From the NCBI GenBank assembly GCA_041394605.1, contig JAWKHX010000005.1:372001-436000 (forward strand): a DNA stretch of 64,000 bases, given 5' to 3'. Under the pieces are notes generated by a model. That model had not been told where the DNA came from. It searched no databases and worked only from the letters and a program-made list of their open reading frames with translations. Positions 42,905 to 50,139 of this stretch are shown here, in pieces (position 1 is the first letter of the stretch; every line of letters starts with the position of its first letter). The position numbers and the translations under genes were made by a program. Source of the stretch: UBA668 sp041394605. Lineage in GTDB: Bacteria; Actinomycetota; Acidimicrobiia; Acidimicrobiales; Ilumatobacteraceae.

Positions 42905-43912
42905 TCAGGCAGGCGGCTCCACCGTCAGGCTGGGCTCGTTGGGGTACACGATGTGCAGGCTGAACGTCATCGTGCAGTCTCCCACCACACCGTCCGGCGG
43001 CAGGCCCATCGCGGCCCGGAAGGCCTCGGCAGTGCCGGTCACGGTGGCCTGCATGCCAGCCACCCAGCTGCTGGTCTCGTCGGTCCACACCGTCAGCACC
43101 TCGGGGGCCATGCCGGCGGGCAGGCCGAGCATGTCCTCCCAGCCGGCGGGGAAGGCCCGCACGTCGTACACCAGCACGGCCATGCCGTCGATGTAGTCGG
43201 GCACACCACCCGTCGGCGGTGTGCCGAAGTCCTCGCTCCACATCTGGTGGGTTCCCGGGCAGCTGGCCAGCATGTCGCGCACCAGGTAGTCGTCGGCCGT
43301 GGTCACGGTGTACGTGCCGCTGCCGTCGTCGAACCACACCTGGTCACCGATCATGGTCAGCCGCATGGTCATGTGCTGGCCGCCGTACTCGACGGTGGTG
43401 TTGCACTCGGCGCGGTCCGGAGCCACGAACTGGCCCTGCAGATGCATGGTCATCGCGTCGGTGCCCCAGTCCACGCTGAGGTCTTCGGAGAACGCGAACG
43501 AGTCCAGCACGTCCACCGGTCCGAGCAGGGTGCCCTGGCCCGGCAGGGTCAGGTCGGTGCCGTCCAGTGGCGTGGTCTGCGGGAGTGTCAGCGTCACGGG
43601 TGGGTTGGTGAGTGTGGGGCCGCCGGTGTTGCGGTCGTCCTGGCTGGTGAGCGACACCACCAGCGCCGCCGCAGCGCCCAGTACCGCCAGCGTGGCCACG
43701 ACGGCCACCACCAGCACCCAGGCGTTGCTCTTGGGCGGGGGAGGCCCGGCCGCACCTCCGGGGCTGGGCCGCCACCCGTACCCCGGCGGTGGGGTGCCGT
43801 ACGGTGGCGGGACGTTGGACGGGGCGCCGTAGGGCGGCGGAGAGCTGGGTGCGCCCCAGGGCGCGCCAGCAGGCGCGCTGGGCGACGACGACCAGCCGTG
43901 CGTGGTGGACAT
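42905..43912 (-). CDS. Pro-rich membrane-anchored protein with LppX/LprG-like outside domain
   Basis: 335 residues. A cytoplasmic Pro/Gly/Tyr-rich head (PPPYGAPSNVPPPYGTPPPG), one membrane helix (AWVLVVAVVATLAVLGAAAA) and an outside beta-rich domain of about 240 residues (SEDLSVDWGTDAMTMHLQG, TMRLTMIGDQVWFDDGSG) that recalls LolA/LppX-type lipid-binding folds. One Cys pair is possible (AECNTT, ASCPGT). The start ATG 43912 has AAGGAGG. The family assignment is tentative. Confidence 0.78.
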   Translation of the reverse strand: MSTTHGWSSSPSAPAGAPWGAPSSPPPYGAPSNVPPPYGTPPPGYGWRPSPGGAAGPPPPKSNAWVLVVAVVATLAVLGAAAALVVSLTSQDDRNTGGPTLTNPPVTLTLPQTTPLDGTDLTLPGQGTLLGPVDVLDSFAFSEDLSVDWGTDAMTMHLQGQFVAPDRAECNTTVEYGGQHMTMRLTMIGDQVWFDDGSGTYTVTTADDYLVRDMLASCPGTHQMWSEDFGTPPTGGVPDYIDGMAVLVYDVRAFPAGWEDMLGLPAGMAPEVLTVWTDETSSWVAGMQATVTGTAEAFRAAMGLPPDGVVGDCTMTFSLHIVYPNEPSLTVEPPA

Positions 43913-43929
43913 GACGACCACCTCCTTGC

Positions 43930-43942
43930 GAGGCTGAGCCTC
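43930..43942 (-). promoter_or_regulatory. Leader hairpin before the RBS, copy 2
   Basis: Minus strand GAGGC-TCA-GCCTC, then GCAAGGAGG. See copy 1 at 42818-42830; the stem arms and the bases AGCCTCG-x-AAGGA are shared. Confidence 0.45.
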
Positions 43943-44002
43943 AACTGCATCATCCGCCTGCGGCTGCCGTGCCGTCAGGGGCCAAGGTCCGGCCGGAGGG
44001 GT

Positions 44003-44008
44003 TAGGGT
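44003..44008 (+). promoter_or_regulatory. Leaderless promoter -10 (ACT-domain gene)
   Basis: TAGGGT, 6 bases, ATG 44015. No RBS. Confidence 0.55.
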
Positions 44009-44014
44009 TCCGGC

Positions 44015-44530
44015 ATGGCCACCCTCGTGCTCACCGCGCTCGGCGACGACCGACCCGGCCTGGTCGAGGCCCTGTCCCGCCTGATCTCCGAGCACGGCGG
44101 CAGCTGGAGCCGCAGCGAGATGGCCCGCCTCGGGGGCAAGTTCGCGGGGATCGTGGAGGCCGTGGTGCCGGACGACCGCGTGGATGCCCTGCGCGGCGGT
44201 CTGGACGCGCTGGCCGCTGGCGGCGTGCTCCACACCACGTTGGATGTCGCCGGTGCCGCCGACGTGCCGGCCGGTCGGCGGGTCACCGTGGCGCTCGTCG
44301 GCACCGACCAGCCCGGCCTGGTGCTCGCCGTGTCCGCCGCGCTCGCCGCCGTGGGCGCGAGCATCGAGGAGCTGGCCACCCGGGTCAGCGAGGCCCCGAT
44401 GGCGGGCGGCCAGATGTTCGAGGGGGACGCCGTGGTCGTGCTGCCCGCAGGCGTCGCCGAGGACGACGTGCGCGACCAGTTGGAGGCGCTGGCCACCCAC
44501 CTGATGGTGGACATCGTGCTGGACGCCTGA
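44015..44530 (+). CDS. Double ACT-domain protein, GcvR-like
   Basis: 171 residues in two ACT repeats: LVLTALGDDRPGLVEALSRL with GGSWSRSEMARL, and VTVALVGTDQPGLVLAVSAAL. The D-(R/Q)-PGLV motifs are the ligand loops. GcvR of E. coli, a glycine-responsive accessory repressor, has this two-ACT layout, but no GcvA partner is visible, so a regulatory or amino-acid sensing role is all that can be said. The metallo-hydrolase gene follows after 37 bases. Confidence 0.87.
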   Translation: MATLVLTALGDDRPGLVEALSRLISEHGGSWSRSEMARLGGKFAGIVEAVVPDDRVDALRGGLDALAAGGVLHTTLDVAGAADVPAGRRVTVALVGTDQPGLVLAVSAALAAVGASIEELATRVSEAPMAGGQMFEGDAVVVLPAGVAEDDVRDQLEALATHLMVDIVLDA

Positions 44531-44567
44531 CGGCGCACCGGAGCAGCAGACGGGAAGGAGCCCCGGC

Positions 44568-45458
44568 ATGAGTGAGGAGACCCTGCGCTGGACCATCGGC
44601 GCCGTGCGCATGACGGCGCTGGTGGAGGCGGAGACGGCGGGCATCCCGCCCCAGTTCTTCTTCCCCGACATCACCCCGGACGACATCCGTGGCGTCGGCT
44701 GGCTGGGCGACGACCGCGGAGTGGCCGACGCCGACAACGCCACCATGGCCATGCGCGTGCAGGCGTTCGTGTTGGAGGTCGGCGGTCGCACCGTGCTGGT
44801 GGACCCCTGCGTCGGCAACGGCAAGCGGCGCAACCTGCCCTTCTGGAACGACCTGTCCACCCCCTGGCTGGAGCGCTTCCACGCCGCCGGGTTCACCGAG
44901 GACGGGATCGACCTGGTGGTGCACACCCATCTCCACGAGGACCACCTGGGCTGGGACACCCGCCTCGTCGACGGCGAGTGGGTGCCGACGTTCGCCGCCG
45001 CCCGCCATCTCTACGTGGCCGCCGAACTGGACTGGGCCGCCGCGCCGGAGCAGCAGGCGCGGGAGGGCTCCTACCTGGACTCGATCGAGCCGGTGCTGCG
45101 GGCCGGCCTGGCCGACATCGTGGCGCCCGACGCCGACCTCGGCGGTGGGCTGCGCCTGCTGTCCACGCCCGGCCACACGCCGGGCCATGTGTCGCTGGAG
45201 GTCACCACCGGCGCGGAGCGGTTCGTGGTCTCCGGCGACCTGATGCACCACCAGTTGCAGGCCGCCAACTCGTCGCTGGCGGAAGTCGGCGACACGGACG
45301 CGCCGCGGGCGCGCGAGACCCGCCGGGCGTTCATGGACGACTGCTGCGGCACGGGCGCGCTGGTTGCCGGGACGCACTTCCCGGTGGCGCCGGTCGGCCG
45401 GTTCGAGGCGGACGGCCCGGCCGCGTGGCGGTTCCGCAGCGTCGCCGCGGACGCGTAG
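44568..45458 (+). CDS. Metallo-beta-lactamase-fold hydrolase
   Basis: 296 residues. Zinc motif HTHLHEDHLGW (119-129; HxHxDH with one extra-spaced His), later ligands STPGHTPGH, VSGDLMHH and AGTHFP. The pattern fits the broad MBL family that includes lactonases and glyoxalase II-like enzymes. No signal peptide. AAGGAG upstream. Substrate unknown; the operon with an ACT protein gives no clear hint. Confidence 0.92.
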   Translation: MSEETLRWTIGAVRMTALVEAETAGIPPQFFFPDITPDDIRGVGWLGDDRGVADADNATMAMRVQAFVLEVGGRTVLVDPCVGNGKRRNLPFWNDLSTPWLERFHAAGFTEDGIDLVVHTHLHEDHLGWDTRLVDGEWVPTFAAARHLYVAAELDWAAAPEQQAREGSYLDSIEPVLRAGLADIVAPDADLGGGLRLLSTPGHTPGHVSLEVTTGAERFVVSGDLMHHQLQAANSSLAEVGDTDAPRARETRRAFMDDCCGTGALVAGTHFPVAPVGRFEADGPAAWRFRSVAADA

Positions 45459-45463
45459 CGGGC

Positions 45464-46006
45464 TCAGCCCAGCGCGGCCTCGATCGCGCCGGTCAGCGCC
45501 GGGTCGTCGGGCGTGGTGGAGGGGGCGAAGCGGGTGACCACCGCGCCGTCACGGCCGATCAGGAACTTCTCGAAGTTCCACAGCACGTCGGGGTCCTCGT
45601 TGGTGGGGATGCCGAGCCCCTTCAGGCGCTCGCGCATGGCCTCCGGGTCGCCCTCGGCGTGCGGCTTGGCCGAGGTGAGCTCCGCGTACAGCGGGTGCTG
45701 GTCGTCGCCGGCCACGCTGATCTTGGAGAACAGCGGGAAGCTCACCGAGTAGTTCACGTTGCAGAACTCGGCGATCTCCTCGTTCGTCCCGGGCTCCTGC
45801 CCGAGGAAGTTGTTGGCGGGGAAGCCGAGGACCTCGAAGCCCTTGTCCTTGTAGTTGCGGTAGATCTGCTCCAGCGCCTCGTACTGGGGGGTGAGGCCGC
45901 ACTTGGAGGCCACGTTCACCACCAGCAGCACCTTGCCGAGGTAGTCGTTCAGGGAGGTGGAGTCGCCGGTGATGGTGGTGAGGGGGATCTGCTGCAGGTC
46001 GCTCAT
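45464..46006 (-). CDS. Glutathione peroxidase-family thiol peroxidase
   Basis: 180 residues from ATG 46006. The catalytic tetrad is visible: Cys36 (VASKCGLTPQY), Gln70 (ANNFLGQEPG), Trp143 and Asn144 (VLWNFEKF). Cys replaces selenocysteine. In actinobacteria such enzymes normally use thioredoxin. It reduces peroxides in the cytoplasm. Convergent with the hydrolase gene, 5 bases between stops. Confidence 0.95.
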   Translation of the reverse strand: MSDLQQIPLTTITGDSTSLNDYLGKVLLVVNVASKCGLTPQYEALEQIYRNYKDKGFEVLGFPANNFLGQEPGTNEEIAEFCNVNYSVSFPLFSKISVAGDDQHPLYAELTSAKPHAEGDPEAMRERLKGLGIPTNEDPDVLWNFEKFLIGRDGAVVTRFAPSTTPDDPALTGAIEAALG

Positions 46007-46139
46007 GGCGGGTCCCAACGCCTGCGACACCCGTCACATTCCCGCACACCGCCCGGGCTTCTGGGGCTGGATCTCGCCATCCGGCGAACTGGGGCTGGAT
46101 CGTTGCGGGATGTGCGCGAATCCGGACCACAGAACGGCG

Positions 46140-46811
46140 CTACTCGACCGGTGCCTTCCACGTGTTGAGGAACGTCACCTCGCTCGCCGGCCGTCGCGGC
46201 GCCGGGGTGAACGTGTCGCCGGTGAAGTAGCCGACCGCCAGCAGGCACACCTGGGTGACCGACGACGGGATGCCCAGCAGCTCGGCGATCTCCGCCTCGT
46301 ACTCGAGGTGGAAGGTGGTCCAGGCGGAGCCGATGCCGCGGGCACGGGCGGCGAGCTGGAAGCTCCACACGCCGGGGAGGACCGAGCCGTAGTACGCAGC
46401 CGCCTGGCCCTGCGACTGGTCCAACGGGGCGCGGTCCAGCCGCAGCGCCAGCACCAGCGCCGGCACCTCGTGGAGGTGGTCCACCAGGAAGTTGGCCGAG
46501 CTGATGACCCGCTGGCTGCGGTCGTCCAGGCGCAGCTCCGAGTTGGCGGCCAGGTACGGCCGGCCGACGTCGCCGAAGCGCTTGGCGATCGCCGCCTTCT
46601 TCGCCGCGTCGTCGATGATCATCCAGCGGTTGCGCTCCAGGTTGCCGCCCATCGGCGCGTGGTTGGCGACCTCGATGCACTCCAGCAGCACGTCGTAGGG
46701 CACGGGGCGGGTGAGGTCCAGGCGTTGGCGGACCTGCTTGGTGGTGGTCAGCAGGCGGTCGGTCTCGGCCAGATCGAAGCCGGTGGTCGGGTGCACGGTC
46801 ATGCGAGTCAT
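46140..46811 (-). CDS. Nitroreductase-family FMN oxidoreductase
   Basis: 223 residues. Nitroreductase fold: QVRQRLDLTRPV, PMGGNLERNRWMIID for FMN binding, AAYYGSVLPGVWSFQLAARA and GIGSAWTTFH. ATG 46811, or 46802 by three residues. It lies divergent from the SDR gene, 32 bases apart. Likely substrates are nitro or quinone compounds with NAD(P)H; not decidable from sequence. Confidence 0.9.
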   Translation of the reverse strand: MTRMTVHPTTGFDLAETDRLLTTTKQVRQRLDLTRPVPYDVLLECIEVANHAPMGGNLERNRWMIIDDAAKKAAIAKRFGDVGRPYLAANSELRLDDRSQRVISSANFLVDHLHEVPALVLALRLDRAPLDQSQGQAAAYYGSVLPGVWSFQLAARARGIGSAWTTFHLEYEAEIAELLGIPSSVTQVCLLAVGYFTGDTFTPAPRRPASEVTFLNTWKAPVE

Positions 46812-46831
46812 TGTTGCCGACGGCGCCGCCC

Positions 46832-46837
46832 TAGGTT
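46832..46837 (+). promoter_or_regulatory. Leaderless promoter -10 (SDR gene)
   Basis: TAGGTT, 6 bases, ATG 46844. Confidence 0.55.
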
Positions 46838-46843
46838 TGCCGC

Positions 46844-47680
46844 ATGGAACTGAAGGATCGAGTCGTGGTGGTCACCGGTGGCGGGTCGGGCATCGGCGAG
46901 GCGCTGGCGCTGGCCGCGCACGCCGAGGGGGCGCGGCACGTCGTGGTGGCCGACCTGCACGGGGCCGAGGCCTCGCGGGTGGCCGCGGCCGTCGGCGGCA
47001 CCGGTGTCGCGGTGGACGTGCGCGACGAGGCCGCCGTGCGCCGTCTGGTGGAGGACACGGAGGCCGCGCACGGGCCGATCGACCTGTTCGTGTCCAACGC
47101 CGGGTTCGTGACGGCAGCGGGCCTGGAGGACTCCAACGACGCCATCCAGAGGATGTGGGAGGTCCACTGCATGGCCCACATCTACGCGGCCAGGGCGGTG
47201 GTGCCGTCGATGATCGCCCGCGGCGAGGGCTACCTGCTGAACACGGCTTCGGCGGCCGGGCTGCTGACCCAGATCGGGTCGATGTCGTACTCCATCACCA
47301 AGGCGGCCGCGGTGTCGCTGGCCGAATGGCTGGCCATCACCCACCATCACCAGGGCATCCGGGTGTCGGTGCTGTGCCCGCAGGCGGTGGCCACCAACAT
47401 CGTGGTCAACAGCCCGGACTGGGCGGGCGACGGCGACGGCGCGCTGGGCTCGGGTGTTGCGTCGGGCGACGGCGTGCTCTCGGCGGACGACGTCGCCCGC
47501 TGCTGCATCGACGCCATCCGGGAGGAACGGTTCCTCGTGCTGCCCCACCCCGAGGTGCAGACCTACGTGGAGCGCAAGGCCACGGACCGCGACCGCTGGC
47601 TGGCCGGGATGCGCCGCTTCCAGACCGCGCTCCACCCGGACGGGGTGCTGCCCGGGGATGCGATGGCGCCGAAGGTGTAG
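46844..47680 (+). CDS. Short-chain dehydrogenase/reductase
   Basis: 278 residues. Rossmann motif TGGGSGIG (12-19), VADLHG (NAD-type acidic Asp at the end of beta 2), NAG at 89-91, Ser in LNTASAAG and the catalytic pair YSITK. The C-terminal part with LPHPEVQTYVERKATDRDRW is typical of classical SDRs of actinobacteria. It oxidises or reduces an alcohol/ketone of unknown identity with NAD(H) preferred. Confidence 0.93.
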   Translation: MELKDRVVVVTGGGSGIGEALALAAHAEGARHVVVADLHGAEASRVAAAVGGTGVAVDVRDEAAVRRLVEDTEAAHGPIDLFVSNAGFVTAAGLEDSNDAIQRMWEVHCMAHIYAARAVVPSMIARGEGYLLNTASAAGLLTQIGSMSYSITKAAAVSLAEWLAITHHHQGIRVSVLCPQAVATNIVVNSPDWAGDGDGALGSGVASGDGVLSADDVARCCIDAIREERFLVLPHPEVQTYVERKATDRDRWLAGMRRFQTALHPDGVLPGDAMAPKV

Positions 47681-47700
47681 ACGGGCGAGGGCCGGGCTGC

Positions 47701-48066
47701 TCAGCCGGCGGCCTGGTGCAACTCGACGAGGTTGCCCGACGGGTCGTGCAGGAACGACTGCCGGCTGGTGGCCACCGGCTTCGGGTCCGACACCGTCACG
47801 CCCATCTCCCGGATGGCGGCGACGGTGGCGTCGAGGTCGGCCACCTGGAGGGCGAAGTGCTGCCCCTTGGCCTCCGGTGGCGGCATCTCGATGAGGTGGA
47901 CCTGCTGGGCGCCCGCATTCAGCCAGGCGCCAGGGAAGCTGAAGTCCGGCCGGTCCGGGCGCACCGTGAAGCCGAGGACGTCCGTGTAGAAGGCGACCGC
48001 CGCCGCAGTGTCGGTGACGTTGATCGACACATGGTGGATGCCGAGCGGCGCATGCGACGTGGCCAT
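47701..48066 (-). CDS. VOC / glyoxalase-family protein
   Basis: 121 residues from ATG 48066. IHHVSINVTDTAAAVAFYTD and VLGFTVRPD open the first beta-alpha-beta-beta-beta module; VHLIEMPPP, HFALQVADLDATVAAI and FLHDPSGNLVELHQ form the second. His and Glu at the usual metal positions (HHVS, LIEM, HFAL, VELH) are present. Stop 18 bases from the convergent SDR stop. Confidence 0.9.
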   Translation of the reverse strand: MATSHAPLGIHHVSINVTDTAAAVAFYTDVLGFTVRPDRPDFSFPGAWLNAGAQQVHLIEMPPPEAKGQHFALQVADLDATVAAIREMGVTVSDPKPVATSRQSFLHDPSGNLVELHQAAG

Positions 48067-48097
48067 CGCCCAAGTCTCGCAGGTGGCGGCGGCGCTG

Positions 48098-48949
48098 TCA
48101 GTCGAGCGGTGGAGCGTCGAACGTCTCGGCGAGCCCGTGCACCATCCATGCGTGCGCTGCTGGGACCTCCACAGGGAACGGTGCCCGCACGCTGAACGCC
48201 TCCAGCAGTTCGACGGCGTCGCCGTGGAGGTGGAGGTCGGCGTCCGCGTCGGCGCCGGCGGCCACGTGGACCCGCTCGCTGCCGATGCGGACCGTGAACG
48301 CCACGTCGGGGCCGGCGGCCGTGACCGTGAAGGCGCCGGTGCGTGAGGAGCCGGCGTTGCGCGCGAGCGCCGGGCCGAGCGCCGCGGCGTAGCGCAGGCA
48401 GGCGGCCACCTCGTCCGCTTCGATTGCGGGGGCGATCCCCAGCGGAAGCAGGATGTCGCGCTCGTGGACCCAGGAGTCCCACAGGGCGTGGTGGGTGACG
48501 GCACCGGCGGTGATGTGGCCGGGCGGGGCTTCGGCGAGGGTCGCCCATCCGCCCTCGGTTGCGTCGAGCGAGGCGATCACCCCCGCCAATGCGTCGACGC
48601 TGGCGGCGAACGTGGCGGCCACCTCGGCGCCCGGCCCCGGCGCCGTCGCGGCCACCATCTGGGCAGGGGTGGCCACCGGGTCGAACGTGGTGAGGAACCG
48701 TGACGGCTCACCCTGCAGCCCCGCCGACAGGGCGAACGCCCAGAACCCGTTGGTGCTCTCCAGGTGAACCATCACGTCGCGCACCGTCCACCCCGCGCAG
48801 CGGCTCGGTGTGGCCCACTGGTCCTCCGTCAGGCCGGCCAACAGGCCCGCAACCCGGCGGCGCTGGCGCAGCGTCGGTGCGCCGACGGCCGCGGGGTCGC
48901 CGTCCATCGTCAGCGGTTGGTCGGTGCCGTAGCGGGGGGCCAGTTGCAT
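48098..48949 (-). CDS. Maleylpyruvate isomerase-family (DinB-like) protein with SCP2-like C-terminus
   Basis: 283 residues. The DinB-type helical half shows RCAGWTVRDVMVHLE (first His), HHALWDSWVHERDILLPLG (further His), the signature of mycothiol-dependent maleylpyruvate isomerase-like proteins. The last 80 residues (FTVRIGSERVHVAAGAD, LHGDAVELLEAFS) look like an alpha/beta SCP2-type domain. GGGAGG upstream of ATG 48949. Cytoplasmic, substrate unknown. Confidence 0.87.
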   Translation of the reverse strand: MQLAPRYGTDQPLTMDGDPAAVGAPTLRQRRRVAGLLAGLTEDQWATPSRCAGWTVRDVMVHLESTNGFWAFALSAGLQGEPSRFLTTFDPVATPAQMVAATAPGPGAEVAATFAASVDALAGVIASLDATEGGWATLAEAPPGHITAGAVTHHALWDSWVHERDILLPLGIAPAIEADEVAACLRYAAALGPALARNAGSSRTGAFTVTAAGPDVAFTVRIGSERVHVAAGADADADLHLHGDAVELLEAFSVRAPFPVEVPAAHAWMVHGLAETFDAPPLD

Positions 48950-49007
48950 CTCGCCAGCCTCCCACGTTCCGCCGCCGATCCGATCCGCCGGGTGGCAGGA
49001 TGGCGGC

Positions 49008-49439
49008 GTGCCGCTGCCGCCCGCCCGCTACCTCGTCCGGGCCAAGGACCTCGTCGATCGCCGCTACGCGGAGCCGCTGACCGTCGCCCAGCTGGCGGAG
49101 GCCGCCCGCCTGTCGCCGGCGCACTTCTCCCGCGAGTTCCGCGCCGCGTTCGGTGAGCCGCCGCACCGCTACCTGCTGCGCCGGCGGTTGGAACGCGCCG
49201 CGGCCATGCTGCGCACGACCGACCGCAAGGTCGCGGACATCTGCATGATGGTCGGGCTGACGTCGGTCGGGTCGTTCACCACCAGCTTCACCCGCATGTA
49301 CGGCTGCTCGCCCACGGCGTACCGCGCGCAGTTCCCCGCGGCCAGCGCGCTGTCGCAGTTGCCGTGGTGCGTGCAGCGGCGGGTGGGGCTGCCCCAACAC
49401 CGCACGTTTCGAGAAGACGGGGCGGCGGCGGGTCCGTAG
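49008..49439 (+). CDS. AraC-family transcriptional regulator, DNA-binding domain only
   Basis: 143 residues from GTG 49008. Two helix-turn-helix units: LTVAQLAEAARLSPAHFSRE and KVADICMMVGLTSVGSFTTS followed by FTRMYGCSPTAYR. There is no ligand domain; the 35-residue tail is unstructured. The VOC gene 55 bases downstream on the same strand is its probable target and partner, an arrangement often seen with AraC/glyoxalase pairs. Confidence 0.9.
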   Translation: MPLPPARYLVRAKDLVDRRYAEPLTVAQLAEAARLSPAHFSREFRAAFGEPPHRYLLRRRLERAAAMLRTTDRKVADICMMVGLTSVGSFTTSFTRMYGCSPTAYRAQFPAASALSQLPWCVQRRVGLPQHRTFREDGAAAGP

Positions 49440-49493
49440 CGTGCGCTCCACGGTTCGCTGCACGGCGCACCGATGCGACCGAAAGGACCCCCG

Positions 49494-49919
49494 ATGATCA
49501 CGATCGCCAGCACCCAGCTGTGGGTGCACGACCAGGACGAAGCGCTGGATTTCTACACGAAGAAGCTCGGCTTCGAAGTGCGCTCCGACGTCACCGTGCC
49601 GGAGCTCGGCAACTTCCGCTGGCTCACGGTCGGCCCGGCCGGGCAGGACACCATCGACATCGTACTGATGGCCATCCCCGGCGCCCCGATGTTCGACGAC
49701 GAGACCCGCGGCAAGATCGCCGAGCTGATGGGGATGGGGTATGCCGGCACCGTCTTCCTCACCACGGCGGACTGCCAGGCGTCCTACGAGGAGCTGCTGG
49801 CGCGTGGCGTGGAGTTCGTGGAGACGCCGGAGGTCCGCCCGTACGGCATCGACTGCGGCTTCCGCGACCCGTCCGGCAACCACCTCCGGCTCACCCAGGT
49901 GAACGCCGACTTCGGCTGA
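49494..49919 (+). CDS. VOC / glyoxalase-family protein
   Basis: 141 residues from ATG 49494 with AAAGGA upstream. STQLWVHDQDEALDFYTKKL and GFEVRSDVTV, IDIVLMAIPG, TVFLTTADCQASYEELLARG and GFRDPSGNHLRLTQ form the paired beta-alpha modules. Likely metal positions are partly replaced (Gln in STQLW), so it may bind rather than convert a small molecule. It follows the AraC-type regulator gene. Confidence 0.9.
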   Translation: MITIASTQLWVHDQDEALDFYTKKLGFEVRSDVTVPELGNFRWLTVGPAGQDTIDIVLMAIPGAPMFDDETRGKIAELMGMGYAGTVFLTTADCQASYEELLARGVEFVETPEVRPYGIDCGFRDPSGNHLRLTQVNADFG

Positions 49920-49920
49920 C

Positions 49921-49961
49921 CCGGTCCGGTCCGGCCTGGTCGGTCCGGTCCGGTCCGGCGG
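49921..49961. repeat. Short tandem GGTCC repeats
   Basis: The unit CCGGT/GGTCCG is repeated about seven times in 41 bases between the VOC stop and the Ddn remnant. Low-complexity sequence. Confidence 0.6.
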
Positions 49962-49982
49962 GCAGCCGGGGAGGTGATAGGG

Positions 49983-50105
49983 ATGACCGCCATGAGCGAC
50001 CCGAACGAGTTCTACGACGCCCAGGCCGAGCTGATGCCGAACTTCAAGGAGTACGCGGAGAAGACCACCCGCCGCATCCCCGTGGTGGTCCTCGACCGGG
50101 CCTGA
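49983..50105 (+). pseudogene. C-terminal remnant of a deazaflavin (F420)-dependent nitroreductase
   Basis: 40 residues from ATG 49983. FYDAQAELMPNFKEYAEKTT and RRIPVVVLDRA match the last 35 residues of Ddn-family enzymes (LYARQVEVFPxFADYxxKTD, IPVVVLxR). The 110 or so residues that carry the F420 site are absent. The short frame may still be translated. The GGTCC repeats just upstream may mark the deletion point. Confidence 0.5.
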
Positions 50106-50126
50106 GAGGGCGGTGTCGCCGGCGGC

Positions 50127-50132
50127 TACCGT
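50127..50132 (+). promoter_or_regulatory. Leaderless promoter -10
   Basis: TACCGT, 7 bases, GTG 50140. It supports GTG 50140 over GTG 50113 as the start of the next gene. Confidence 0.45.
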
Positions 50133-50139
50133 CCGTCCT

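Noticed and set aside
46062..46101. Direct repeat CTGGGGCTGGATC
   Set aside because: Two short copies 26 bases apart in an intergenic stretch, with no link to a gene or boundary; probably chance or a small duplication.
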